A DNA stretch of 64,000 bases from Dillenia suffruticosa (Eukaryota > Streptophyta > Magnoliopsida > Dilleniales > Dilleniaceae), in the NCBI GenBank assembly GCA_033439265.1, contig JAVTVX010000005.1, positions 8,628,001 through 8,692,000 on the forward strand, written 5' to 3'. The position numbers and the translations under genes were made by a program. Positions 1 to 10,199 of this stretch are shown piece after piece (the first letter of the stretch is position 1; each line of letters opens with the position of its first letter). Under the pieces are notes generated by a model. It was not told where the DNA came from. It ran no database searches and worked only from the letters and a program-made list of their open reading frames with translations.

Positions 1-690
1 CTATAAAAACAAAAATTTTAAAATATTATGAAAAAATTCAAATTTTATATTTAGTTGCAAGTGCATTAAATCCACGTGTTAAAGTTAAAGGTGCTGAAAT
101 GTTAATAGATTGTTTTGCACAAAATTTTCCATCAGAAGCGTCTATTAACCCACATTTTTTAAAACAACAAACATTTCATACTTTACAAACAATATTTGAA
201 CTATATGAAAAGGAAAAAAATAATTTAAATACTAATAATATAGATAGTAGTAGTAGTAATAGCATTCAATCATCTTCATTTTCATTTAATCCCTTACACA
301 TGTTAGGAAAAAAACAAAGAGTTTCGTAATCATCATTTAATGAATTACTTTTATATAAACAAACACTTAGATTAGAAGGTTTTGATAATATTGATTTATA
401 TGATATATTAGGTTGGTGGAAAAATAATATATCGTATTATCCAATTTTGGCCCGTGGTTAAACATGTACTAACCCCTCCGGTATCCACAGTGCCATCGGA
501 AAGTGTTTTTAGTGCAGGTGATCGAGTGTTAACCGAAAAACGTACAAATTTAGTGGACGATACTTTAGAAACCTTAATTTGCATTAAAAATTGAAAAGAT
601 GCAGAAAAAAAGAATGTAAGGAATCATGAAGGTTTCGAAAAATGATGAACAAGAAATAGAAGAAAAATAATAACAATAATAATGTAACAA
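1..690 (+). pseudogene. hAT transposase C-terminal fragment
   Basis: This is the end of a hAT-family DNA transposase, which would cut and paste its own element in the nucleus. Reading from the window edge, a stretch containing LVASALNPRVKVKGAEML fits the RNase H-like region before the dimerisation domain. A Ser/Asn-rich linker follows, then WWKNNISYYPILAR, then PSESVFSAGDRVLTEKRTNL, the hallmark hAT C-terminal dimerisation motif. It is broken: there is an in-frame stop at 327-329, a frame change near 455 just after YPILAR, and a TGA at about 592 where a Trp is expected in the conserved IKNWKDA context. The N-terminal zinc finger and catalytic core lie outside the window or are lost. No terminal inverted repeat could be recognised downstream. 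Confidence 0.85.
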
Positions 691-1339
691 AAAGAATAAT
701 ATCCACAGTGCCATCTGGTGCTCTCTGACGCTTCTTTATTTTTATTTGTTAATTTTTATCTGTGACATTTAGTTTATGTTATCTTATAACTTTTTTTTAA
801 CTAAAATAAAAAAAATAATATAAAAATATAGTTTAAAAAAATTATAAACTTTCTCCATAAATAAATATAAAATAATTTTAGTATTGAATACCATTTTTTT
901 TTCTTTTAGTAAAGGGGATCTATACTTTCAGAAATTAGGCTGGTTTATATATATATAAATTATCGATATCCGATAATCACATTGAATCCAACTAAATTTG
1001 ATTTGAGTTAAATTAGATTTTAAGGGACAAAACTCTGTCTGTGTCTGTTTTCTCTATTCATAAATCTTTTATTTAAAAGATATTAGTGTCTAACCACTAA
1101 ATTAATTAGATTTCGGTATATTTAAAAGGGTAGGTGACAAATCTACCGCAACTACATAGCAACTTAATTGCCAAAGCTTGGCTAGAAATGGCAAATGCAA
1201 AGCATCGAAAATTGATTTAATCTAGAAATAAACTCCCAAATAGAACCAATTTATTTTCTTAAACACTAAGTTTTAAATTTATAAGAACAAATGAAAATAA
1301 GCATACGAAAATTCTACAACCAAGCTATATCTTTCATGT
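691..1339. other. intergenic, no gene seen
   Basis: This is AT-rich sequence after the hAT fragment. No open frame with a recognisable domain and no clear repeat was found. It may include the untranslated 3' end of the hAT element. Confidence 0.5.
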
Positions 1340-1680
1340 GCCAAAACAATAACTTGCAATGTCTGTCTAGGCCAGTCCCCAGATGAAGTATAAAATATGC
1401 ATGTGCGTGAGGCATTTGGATGGCATGTAGCACTATTGTAGCTATGCCTTACATAAAAACCAAATAAAAGATAAAGACAAGCTCTTCCAACTAGGATATA
1501 TATTTGGATAATTTTGAGAAAAAATTGAAATTTTGGGAAATTCCCAAAATCTTTTTTATTTATAATCCAAATTATATTTCGGGTAATCCAAACCCATTTT
1601 AGAATATTTTGTAACGAAGTCAATAGTATTTTCTGTTGCAATTGAGTAAATGACGAAAACCCTAAATTGCCAACCTAGGC
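1340..1680 (-). repeat. dispersed repeat, inverted partner at 47215-47580
   Basis: The reverse complement of 47215-47580 aligns here almost end to end. Both copies share the block around CTAGGCCAGTCCCCAGAT, the block GGCATTTGGATGGCATGTAG, and the run GGGAAATTCCCAAA. The open frame here on the minus strand has no recognisable domain and is not conserved in the partner, so the repeat is probably non-coding, perhaps an LTR or other transposon end. Confidence 0.6.
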
Positions 1681-2275
1681 TCCCTTGGGGGTGCTTAAAA
1701 TTTGAAGACAAGACAACACACAAAACTTATCAAGGAGACGAAGGAAAACCCTAAATAAAGATTGATTTCAAGAGAACTCAACGTAAACTTAAAGGTTAAT
1801 AATTTATATAAGAAAAACCCCAAAATGAAATTAGAAGAAAGAAATACTCTCATAGTAAATTAAGGAATTTATGGCAAAAGATAAAGAGAAATTATCTTGA
1901 TAGAATTTGGCTCTCAGATATGAATGAAAGCCTGAAGACTTTGGCCTTTGAGGGTGTCTGCCACGGTACGGACTAGGGACTGAGAGACAAAAGAGTGATT
2001 TTAATTTGAGATTAGAGTTTACAAATTTGCTTATTTGTGCATTGTGTATAACCAACAAAAATACATATTATATGTAATTGGAAATTTTGAGAGATTCCCA
2101 TTTTTTTTTCTTTTCCCAAAATTTTCAAAATAATTTTAAGGAATTCTACGAATTATTCTTTGAATTTGTCCAAAATTCCTCACCAGAATTAGTTTTGTGA
2201 TTCAAGTAATTCAGAAATTTTTTAATAGTTCGTACCCCGACTTACCATTGGTTTTGGGCTTGCTATCAAAAGGCT
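1681..2275. other. region downstream of the host gene
   Basis: No coding region is recognised. It lies directly 3' of the minus-strand gene ending at 2276 and probably holds its 3' untranslated region, which cannot be delimited by eye. Confidence 0.4.
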
Positions 2276-5200
2276 TTACCCTATTGTGCCACAGTTGAAC
2301 AGGCTATTAGATTGAAAAACATCCTCACGATTTCTTTGGCCCAACCGCCACGCGAACTGGTCAACAACTACCATTGCACGAGATGCAGCACCGATCGAGC
2401 CCTCATACCTGCATCAGATCAATGTTACATAAAAACATGCCATGCAGAAATTTCACCAACACATTTTCAAGATCATAATATTTCTAAGCCTCGTGAGTTA
2501 TAAGCAGAAGTATTGCCTATGTATAATAATCATTCGTGCATTGTTTCCTTATCATTTTTAAAATGAGATCTGGGTTCATGTCTTTGTTGGCTGCCGGATG
2601 ACGGAAATTTCATAGAGAGATGAACTTGTAGAAGTCTGAATGCCAGCAGATGAAAATACATTTTGCAAAAAAAATAGACAACTTAAATAAAGGAAGTGTT
2701 TTTTGCAATAGATTTTCCATGCAAATACTTAAAATTGAAAAATTCTCACAATGCAATCAGAAGGAATGCTGCTGTCTGCATAACAATGGCACCTTCACCA
2801 GCAGGATTCTTTGTGTTTATGCATCTAGCGCTGAACCAGTTATTGTGGATGGATGTCACCATGTCTGGAAGAAAAGTGAAAACCAAACAGAATATCAGGA
2901 CACTAATTTCCAATGTACATAACAAAACAAACCACGCTGTAATGACAATAAAGGGAAAAATGTGCAAGAAGAAATAAGCAAGACGGCTGTATCTAAATTC
3001 AAGGCAAGAAGACTAAAAAAAAGATGATTTCTGTTAATTAAAAAAATGTTAACAGGTTTTGAAGAGGCTTGAACATGTGAAAACATTTTGAATTTTACAA
3101 GAAGCTAAAAAGCAAAAGTGACCCAAAAATGAGAAGTAAGTTTTAGAGACAATGTGGAGTTCATTCAAGTGATATATCTATTCCTTACGGTGAGAGAATG
3201 AGTAGAAGCATAGTACTCTTACACATGGTGACAGAAAAAATAAACCAGTTCAATGATAAGATCTATTGCATTTGCATAATCTAACAGCCTAGATAACTAC
3301 AGTGTCTGGCTTCCGAGGAACAGGTGTTCCAAGCACTTGCCCTGGACATGGAGGTTGGTCGAGACCTTACAAAATGTGGCTTTCAACTTTAAGCAAAAGT
3401 TCTGTTCACATCTATGCCACTGAGAATACAATAAAATTTAGAAGAAAAGTAACAAATGCATCTCTTGAAGTTTTTCATTGACTCAAAAATTATGCTCAAC
3501 CACTCACTATCAATACAGGGATTATCCATTTCACTCAGACATTGAGCACCATCAGGAACACATCTATTTGTTATCATTATTTGAAAAAATATATATATTA
3601 AAAAAACGAATGGGGATGATTCTTGTATAATCTAAACAAGAGAAAAGCAATCTACCAAAAAGGAAAATAAAAAAGGGAGAGCAAAGTAAGCTAAAACTTG
3701 AAACTCCTAGACTGAGAGTCCACAAAACCAGAGTGGGATGATTCAATCCACTCAAAGATTCTCACATAATTATCCATCCATGCCAAGCCAAAAAGAAAAA
3801 AAGGGGGGGAGTAGACTGAGGGGCTGCCAAATGAATAATCTTCCTATTCCCCATACAGACCTCAACCTCCTCCTTCTCAGCATCCAAACTTTTAGTAGAC
3901 ATTCCAACTCCACCTTTGACCACCTAGGTTGAATATCCATATAATATTAAGAGCTTCCCAGGAGTATGATGGATCTTAATTCGGATACTCAATCAAAATA
4001 AGCATCACAAACATGAACTGAACCTTGTTTTAATGAGTCAACCATGTTGCTCAAAGCACAATCAGCCGATAGAATTCAAATTAAGGAAAATACTAAAAAC
4101 TTAACTTGACCAAGACCATCATAAATGCATTTGGGATTGACTTGTACGACACATGAGTCAAACTCAAGCTTACAACTAAGCTCTTTTACAAATCAAGCGC
4201 AAACAACTTTTTAATCAGCAGAACACAATCACACTCCAATTTGGACCCTTGACTGAAATCCCAACACACAATTATTATACTAATAGAAGTCATGATTATC
4301 ACAAAAATGTCTGAGTTTTCTGTTTATGTATCCTAATAAATTAAATATTCTCTTGTTGGCTACTAGAAGTATCTCTGTAAACGTAAGAATCGAACAATCT
4401 CTGTGGGGTTGAGGTGGGAAGCAACAATCTCGATCTCAATTTGAACACTCTTTTAATGAGTAAGAGTTGCAAAGCACTGCCATCCTGAAATCTGAATCAA
4501 GGAATAAACAAGAAACCAACCTGAAGCAGATTAACGTAAGCCCATTTGAGTTTGGCAAGTATGATGAATGAGTCAAACTCAAGGTTATTTTCAATCACAA
4601 TACATATTTTCTAAAATCATGATTTGAATAATGCTCTAACCAGCAAAAACAAACTTAATGAGACAAATTTGGTTAGCTATGTTGCATGCATGCTTATGGA
4701 CCTTGTGTAGAATCAAGGATTCATATACCAGTGCCCAAAAACCAATATAAATGTCAATGATTGGTAAGAAAAATGACAATAAGAAGACACATAAAGCAAC
4801 ATACATTTCTTCATAGGATTGGTATTTAAGATATCCGAATTGAATTTTTTACTCAAATAAGAAACAAAAGAACTTACATTGATTAGTCCCAATGATAAAG
4901 GTATCAAACTGAAGATTGTTGCGCTTTACAAAATCAACAACTTGATTTATTTCCATTGGATTTGCTTTCATTCCTTCTTGCTCAATTCTGCAAATGACCA
5001 AAATGAAGTTTCAGATTTATGTGAAATTTAAGGAAACGGACAACAAAATAAGAGCAATGTGGACAGATGCGGCCGCTGTTTAACATTTGGAAAAAATAAT
5101 GTATTCATTCATAGGAGTTTTGTTCCGAACCAACCTCCAAAAAAAAAATTTAAAACAACAAACCCGCGAAAATAATTTCAAATCTAACACCCACACGTCG

Positions 5201-5543
5201 AGTCTTGAATACTCGATATGAACTGTTTTAAAAAAAACAAAGCTACTTCCGTACAAAGCTCCATTCATAGAGCTTACATGGTAGACAACAAGCGGGAGGG
5301 TCCAGTAGGGTCGTAGTTGAGTAGTAAAGCAGCCTTTAGAGGTTCACCTACAAAAAGAATACGCAAGAATTTTTCAAAAAAAGAAAACCCTAATCCCCAA
5401 TCCAAACCCCCACCCACCCAGGGAAAAAAGAAAGACAATACAAAATGTGAAATTATAGAAAAGTTATAGAGATGCTGACCGGTAGAACCAATATTGGGAG
5501 ATGCCCACTTCTCCCAAGCTTTACGCACAAATGCCCAGTCCAT
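2276..5543 (-). CDS. conserved plant protein of unknown function, five exons
   Basis: Five exons on the minus strand join in frame: 5543-5480, 5347-5278, 4987-4878, 2864-2750 and 2408-2276. Each intron begins GT and ends AG, and the phases fit (64, 70, 110, 115 and 133 nt). The product is 163 residues with no internal stop. It starts MDWAFVRKAWEKWAS, passes through EPLKAALLLNYDPTGPSRLL, IEQEGMKANPMEINQ, YMVTSIHNNWFSARCINT and NPAGEGAIVMQTAAFLL, and ends with YEGSIGAASRAM and VVDQFAWRLGQRN plus a short tail. I recognise the pattern as a small protein conserved in plants but cannot name it or assign a role. No signal peptide is evident; the stretch GEGAIVMQTAAFLLIAL is hydrophobic but short. 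The start is the first ATG after a GA-rich leader. Exons 1-4 recur in a truncated copy at 51007-53677. It is the only apparently intact host gene in the window. Confidence 0.85.
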
Positions 5544-5990
5544 GACAGCCGACGAGAGAGAGAGATAGAGAGAGACTACTTTAGTGGCTATCCCCCAGAA
5601 AGCAGAGGTTTACTGCTGCTCCGTTCAGTTTACGGAGAGTGAGAGAGATAAATTTGTATGAATTTGAGCTCCTTACGTGAAGGGCCCTCCCGTCCCTCAA
5701 AGTGGGCGGGACTAAAAAATTAAGGCCCGTCCCGTCACTGCAAGGGACAACGGTCAAGGGACGGGACCGTTCCGTCCTTTAAAATAAATAAATAAATAAA
5801 AAGACACACATCCCTGAGGAAAGTAAAAGTAGGGAACAGAAGGAGAGGAGTACAGGGGTGTCTTTCGACGACTGCGAAAAGGTCGACGATGTTTGGTTGA
5901 TGACAGTCTCCGGCCGCAATCGAAGAGCAACAGCGATGGAGAAGCAGGAATCGGCGATGGAATCTGCAAGGATTGTGAGGACAGATTTTG
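2734..5990. repeat. segmental duplication unit, copy A of the gene segment
   Basis: This stretch is matched in direct orientation by 50991-54060, through exons, introns and the upstream leader, at roughly 95 percent identity by eye. The match stops about 16 bases beyond the donor of exon 4 on one side, and inside the leader-like block at about 5990 on the other. Confidence 0.85.
5544..5760 (-). promoter_or_regulatory. putative leader and promoter of the 163-residue gene
   Basis: Directly upstream of the ATG lies a GA-rich run (5553-5574) typical of plant leaders, then a GC-rich stretch with several copies of CCCGTCCC or its complement (5685-5778). No TATA box is obvious. Most of it is conserved in copy B at 53680-53890, although the part after 5760 differs. 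Confidence 0.4.
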
Positions 5991-6075
5991 AAGATTCTAA
6001 TTTCAAAAACAAAACCAACAAAACCATCAAAAATGAAAACCACACATCGAAGTGGAACTCCAACCACTAAGAGTA
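5825..6075. other. leader-like CpG-rich block, copy A
   Basis: About 165 bases here match 53897-54060. Open frames exist on both strands but neither shows a recognised domain, and the two copies diverge right after the shared AATCTGCA. It may be the promoter-proximal end of an unknown gene or element. Confidence 0.3.
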
Positions 6076-6355
6076 CCAACGAGGCCAGTAGGGAAAGAGA
6101 CGTTACAGTTTTCTTGTGAATTATTTAGTTTTAATTAATGACTAGTTTAGCTTTCCACAATTTTTTTTATTCTTAGTACTTTATTTTATTTTACTATATA
6201 GTTTGTAATTTTTAATATAAATAAAATTTTATTTTAAATAAATTTTGAATATAAAGAAATTGTTCTTATCTCACAAAATAACATTTTTTCTCACATTTTG
6301 TTCATAGAAAGGAAATTTTTTCTTGGGTCTTTCACGCTTATATCTATATGGTTAA
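6076..6355. other. AT-rich spacer unique to copy A
   Basis: It has no match at the equivalent place in copy B (54061-54529). No gene is seen. Confidence 0.4.
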
Positions 6356-8536
6356 TGAGTTGAGCTTTATTTTAGTTTAATTGAATAAATTAAATAGAAT
6401 TTTATCTATAATAGAAATTAATTGAACGTATTTATTTAATTTTTTTAACAAACAAATTTTAAAATTATTATACAACAATAACAAATTGAATTTTAATTTC
6501 AAATCTTAAAATTATATTTAAGAGATCAATATTGAAGAGAGAAAAAAGAAAAATAATAATAATATAATATAATATAATATAAAAATAAAGTTTGAAAATT
6601 AAATATAGAAAATAAAACTAAAATTAAAAATAATTGTTAAGATGAATAAGTTTTGATAATGATAAATTGGAAAAAATAGATTTAAGCAAATCAGAAAGTC
6701 ATTAGAAAATAAAAGTCTGCATAGCTTGTCAACCTGCTCTTCACACACATTAATCTGTTTCTTAAATCCACCAATTTTAAACTCTATGTCGATCAATTTT
6801 AGTCTCACATTAAACACGTCGACCTGATATGTAACCCTTGTTGACATCAACAAAAGAAATATAATATATTTTGCTGAGTAAATATATATCGACATTTTCG
6901 TGAACACATCAACCTATCTCACACAACGATTTGAATTCTAGCACACATCGACCTGTTAATCTCAGGTAGATAAATTTAGAGTAACATGTCAACCAATTTT
7001 AGGAACATAATGACCTATCTTTCTCACACATGAACAAATACAAGACAAAAATGTAAAGAGATCGATATATCCGATAATTTGTCGACTTGATTCCTTTGTC
7101 TCTTAAAGGGACACAACGACCTGTTTATTGATTGTGTCGATATGAAAAGCACATCAACATGTTTTAGAAAGACATGTCCACCAATTTTATGTTAGCGTAG
7201 AAACATGTCGATATGAGTTTAGAACATGTTAACCTGATGTAATATTGCTAAGATATCACACATCGACATATACTTTAACCTTGTCAATATACATAACACG
7301 TCGACCAATTTTAAAAGATAGGTTCACCAATTTTTATCAGTATAGTGGTATGTTAATGTATACTTTGAACATGTCGACCAGATGTTAGTTAAGCCTTAGA
7401 AATCATATATCGACCTATATTTTAATCTTGTCGACATGCCTAACACATCAACCAATTTCAAGAAACACATCCACCAATTTCCTACAGACACAGGCATGTG
7501 TTAATGTGAAAATAGAACTTGTTGACCTAGCTATTGATTTTTAAGTGAAGACATGTCGATGTTCGTGAGAATCATGTCAACATATCAGAACATATCGACC
7601 AATTAAAGTTTACATGTTTACCTATTTAATTTGATATATGTCCTTGTTGACCTAGATACTATCTTGTCGCACTAATTAGTCAAGAACACAACACTATTTT
7701 TGAATTTAGGTCGATATATTATTTAGTCTTGTTGACCAGAAATTGTTAGAAAACAAATTTTTGAAATAAATTTGTATTCAATGGTTATCTTCTTTTTACA
7801 AATCTCTTAATATTTCTATTTCGATCAAAGTTAACATTCAAATACAGTAAAAACAAATTTTGATTGGTTAACAAGAAAGTGGCACCAATAGAAGAATGGA
7901 TTTTCAATGCGAAAAATGGGTACTGTTGTAGAGCATTAATTGACGAACATTAATGATCAACATTCGGCTTCAACAACTCTTTTACGGATCTCTTCAATGC
8001 CACAATAAATACCAATGAAGAGAAATGAAGAATAAAAGAGATGCTTGATTAATTTTTTGAAGAACTTCATTCCTTGCATTGATTGCTCTTTATACTATAT
8101 TCTTATTTCATTAACCTTTTCGAGTGTATTTAGTTTGAATTCTTTCAAATCTAAGCATTAAACTGTCTCACTTTTGACATTCCCTTCTCACTTGTACTGA
8201 GTGTTCAAAAGACCAAAGAGTGTGTCTGCTATGGGTATAGTGTAAGAGAAAATCAATTTATGTAAGGTTAGAAAAATAGTGTTTAGAAGAAACACTGTAA
8301 ACATTTAACTTGAATCTGCAATCAAGTTTATATCATTGAGTTGATAGTAAAAAATTTAAAGAGAGTCTTGGAGTGGACGTACACCTAATTTGGTGGAACT
8401 AGTATAAAAGGTTATATGTGTTCTTTACTTTTCTATTTTGATTTTTAAGCAACTCAGCAGTAAGCTTTTTAATTACAAGAATTTTTTAAAAAAATTATCT
8501 ATATTCAACTATTCACCTCATTTTAGTTGAATATCA
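6356..8536 (+). repeat. putative 5' LTR of Sirevirus copy A
   Basis: It starts TGAGTTGAGC and ends GAATATCA, so the ends are TGA and TCA. It is directly followed by the primer site. A TATA-like CTTTATACTATAT lies near 8088, in a block nearly identical to copy B. About 2.18 kb is long but plausible for this lineage. A shorter alternative start is TGTTAGAAAAC near 7746. No 3' LTR is in the window to confirm either. Confidence 0.5.
6720..7740. repeat. array of TCGA-centred short motifs
   Basis: About 35 copies of a degenerate 9-12 base motif, such as TGTCGACCTG, CATGTCGAT and CATCGACCAATTTTA, occur every 25-35 bases. The core GTCGAC is palindromic. The same vocabulary returns between pol and the 3' frame (13590-13830) and in copy B (54870-55900 and 61540-61800). 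Confidence 0.75.
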
Positions 8537-8538
8537 AT

Positions 8539-8552
8539 TGATATTAGAGTGT
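8539..8552 (+). other. primer binding site, tRNA-Met type
   Basis: TTGATATTAGAGTG corresponds to the usual copia primer site TGGTATCAGAGC; copy B at 56691 is closer to it with TGGTGTCAGAG. Confidence 0.65.
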
Positions 8553-8575
8553 GCGTGTTGATAGAAATCCTAACA

Positions 8576-9990
8576 GATTAGCACCAAAAATCCAAATGAC
8601 CATTAATAGAGACAATATACCAGTAGAAGTATGCTCAACAAATTGTACATCCCTTTTCAACCGAAGCAATTTCAGCTATTGGAAGCAAAGAATACACAAT
8701 TTTATAATTGTACAGGACCTCAATGCTTGGCAAATAATCGAAGAAGGTCTTGAATTTCCCACAGAAGAGGTTAATGGTGTTCGTGTGCTGATTAAGTTAA
8801 AGAACATGACAATAGAGCAAAAGAAGGCCTATCAAACTAACTTCAAGACTATAAATCTCATTCACTTTGCTCTAAGCGTCAATGAATATAATCGAGTTTC
8901 ATCATGCATCACAGCAAAAGAAATCTGGGAAAGACTCGAAACTACTTACGAAAATATTAATCAAGTTCACAAGAGCAAAATCAGACTGCTAAAACAAGAG
9001 TACGAAGTCTTCAAAATGAAAAAAAGAGAAACTATCAGTGAAATGATAAGGTTCAATAAGGTAACAAATGAATTAAGGTTACTTGGAAAGGAAATTTCTC
9101 AAGAAAATATGCTGGACAAGATTCTGAGGAGTCTATCAAAGTCTTGGAAACCTAAAGTTATAGCAACAGAAGAGTCCAAGAATTTTTAAACCTTGACTAT
9201 GGATGAACTCATGGGGTCCTTAATAATCTATGAGATGAAGTTGAATGTGAAGGAGCTAGGAAAAGATGAAAAAGGCAAAAGAGTGGCTCTCAAAACTGAT
9301 AGTGATGAAAGTACCTCAAACTTAGAGGAAGAAGACGAAAAGAAGATAAAGCACTACTGGCCAGAAGATTCAAGAAGTTTATGATGTGAAGAAAAAATAA
9401 TAATAAATCATACTTCAAAAGGCCTAAAAAGAATGAGAAAATTAGGTGTTTTGAGTGCAAGAAATTGGGACACATAAAAACTGATTGTTCCTAACTAAAA
9501 GAGGATGAAAAGAAATATAATAAAGAAAGAAAGGAGAAGAAAAGGAAGAAGACACTTGCAGTCTGGAGTGATGAAAACTCTGGCTCAAGTAGAGAAATAA
9601 GTTAACGTATGCTTCATGGTCAATAAAGAATTCTCCGACAATAAGATAAATTCTACTTCATATTCCTGTTGTTCTAATTCTGATGAAAACAATTTCACGA
9701 TCACTGAACTACATGAAGCATTACTAGATTCACTCAAAGAATTAAAAAAATTAAAAATGAAAAATAATTTGTTAAAAAAAGACATGACTGAAACTTTTAA
9801 GACATTAGAAAAATCAAAAGTAGAAACAAATGAATCAAGAGAGAAAATGTTAAATTGTTAAGATCGAAAAGGAACTAGAGAATAAATATCTAAATTAGCA
9901 AAATGAAAAGAATAGTGAAAATCACATGAATGAAATATAGTTTTAAGAAAGGAATTAATTAAACAGAAGGAGAAAAACATTAGATAATGT
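8576..9990 (+). pseudogene. copia gag, Sirevirus type (fossil)
   Basis: Gag forms the virus-like particle that packages the element's RNA. The N-terminal part contains SNFSYWKQRIHNFI and DLNAWQIIEEG, typical of the copia-type gag domain, and a helical middle part runs to about 9190. A zinc knuckle C-x2-C-x4-H-x4-C lies at 9446-9487 (CFECKKLGHIKTDC). After it, a Lys/Glu-rich coiled-coil tail (about 9700-9850) follows an acidic Ser-rich stretch, as in Sirevirus gag proteins. The frame is broken. Confidence 0.75.
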
Positions 9991-10199
9991 ACCATACTAA
10001 TGAAATTCATACAGGGTCAAGAAAAACTAGATATCATTCTAGGAGTATGAAGGACAGTATTTGATAAGCTTGAATTAGAATATAATCCTATACAAATCTA
10101 GAAAAAGTTATATAAATTCTTCATATCTAGTTCAGAAAATATCAAATTACAGAGATATTACACATGCATGAAATTGGAGTACAAGTCATAAAAGTATAA

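Noticed and set aside
1279-1641. 120-residue minus-strand frame as a gene
   Set aside because: The inverted partner at 47215-47580 does not keep the frame, and no domain is visible.
2695-2980. Plus-strand frames over exon 4 of the host gene
   Set aside because: They are shadows of the minus-strand exon, whose splice sites and conserved residues are clear.
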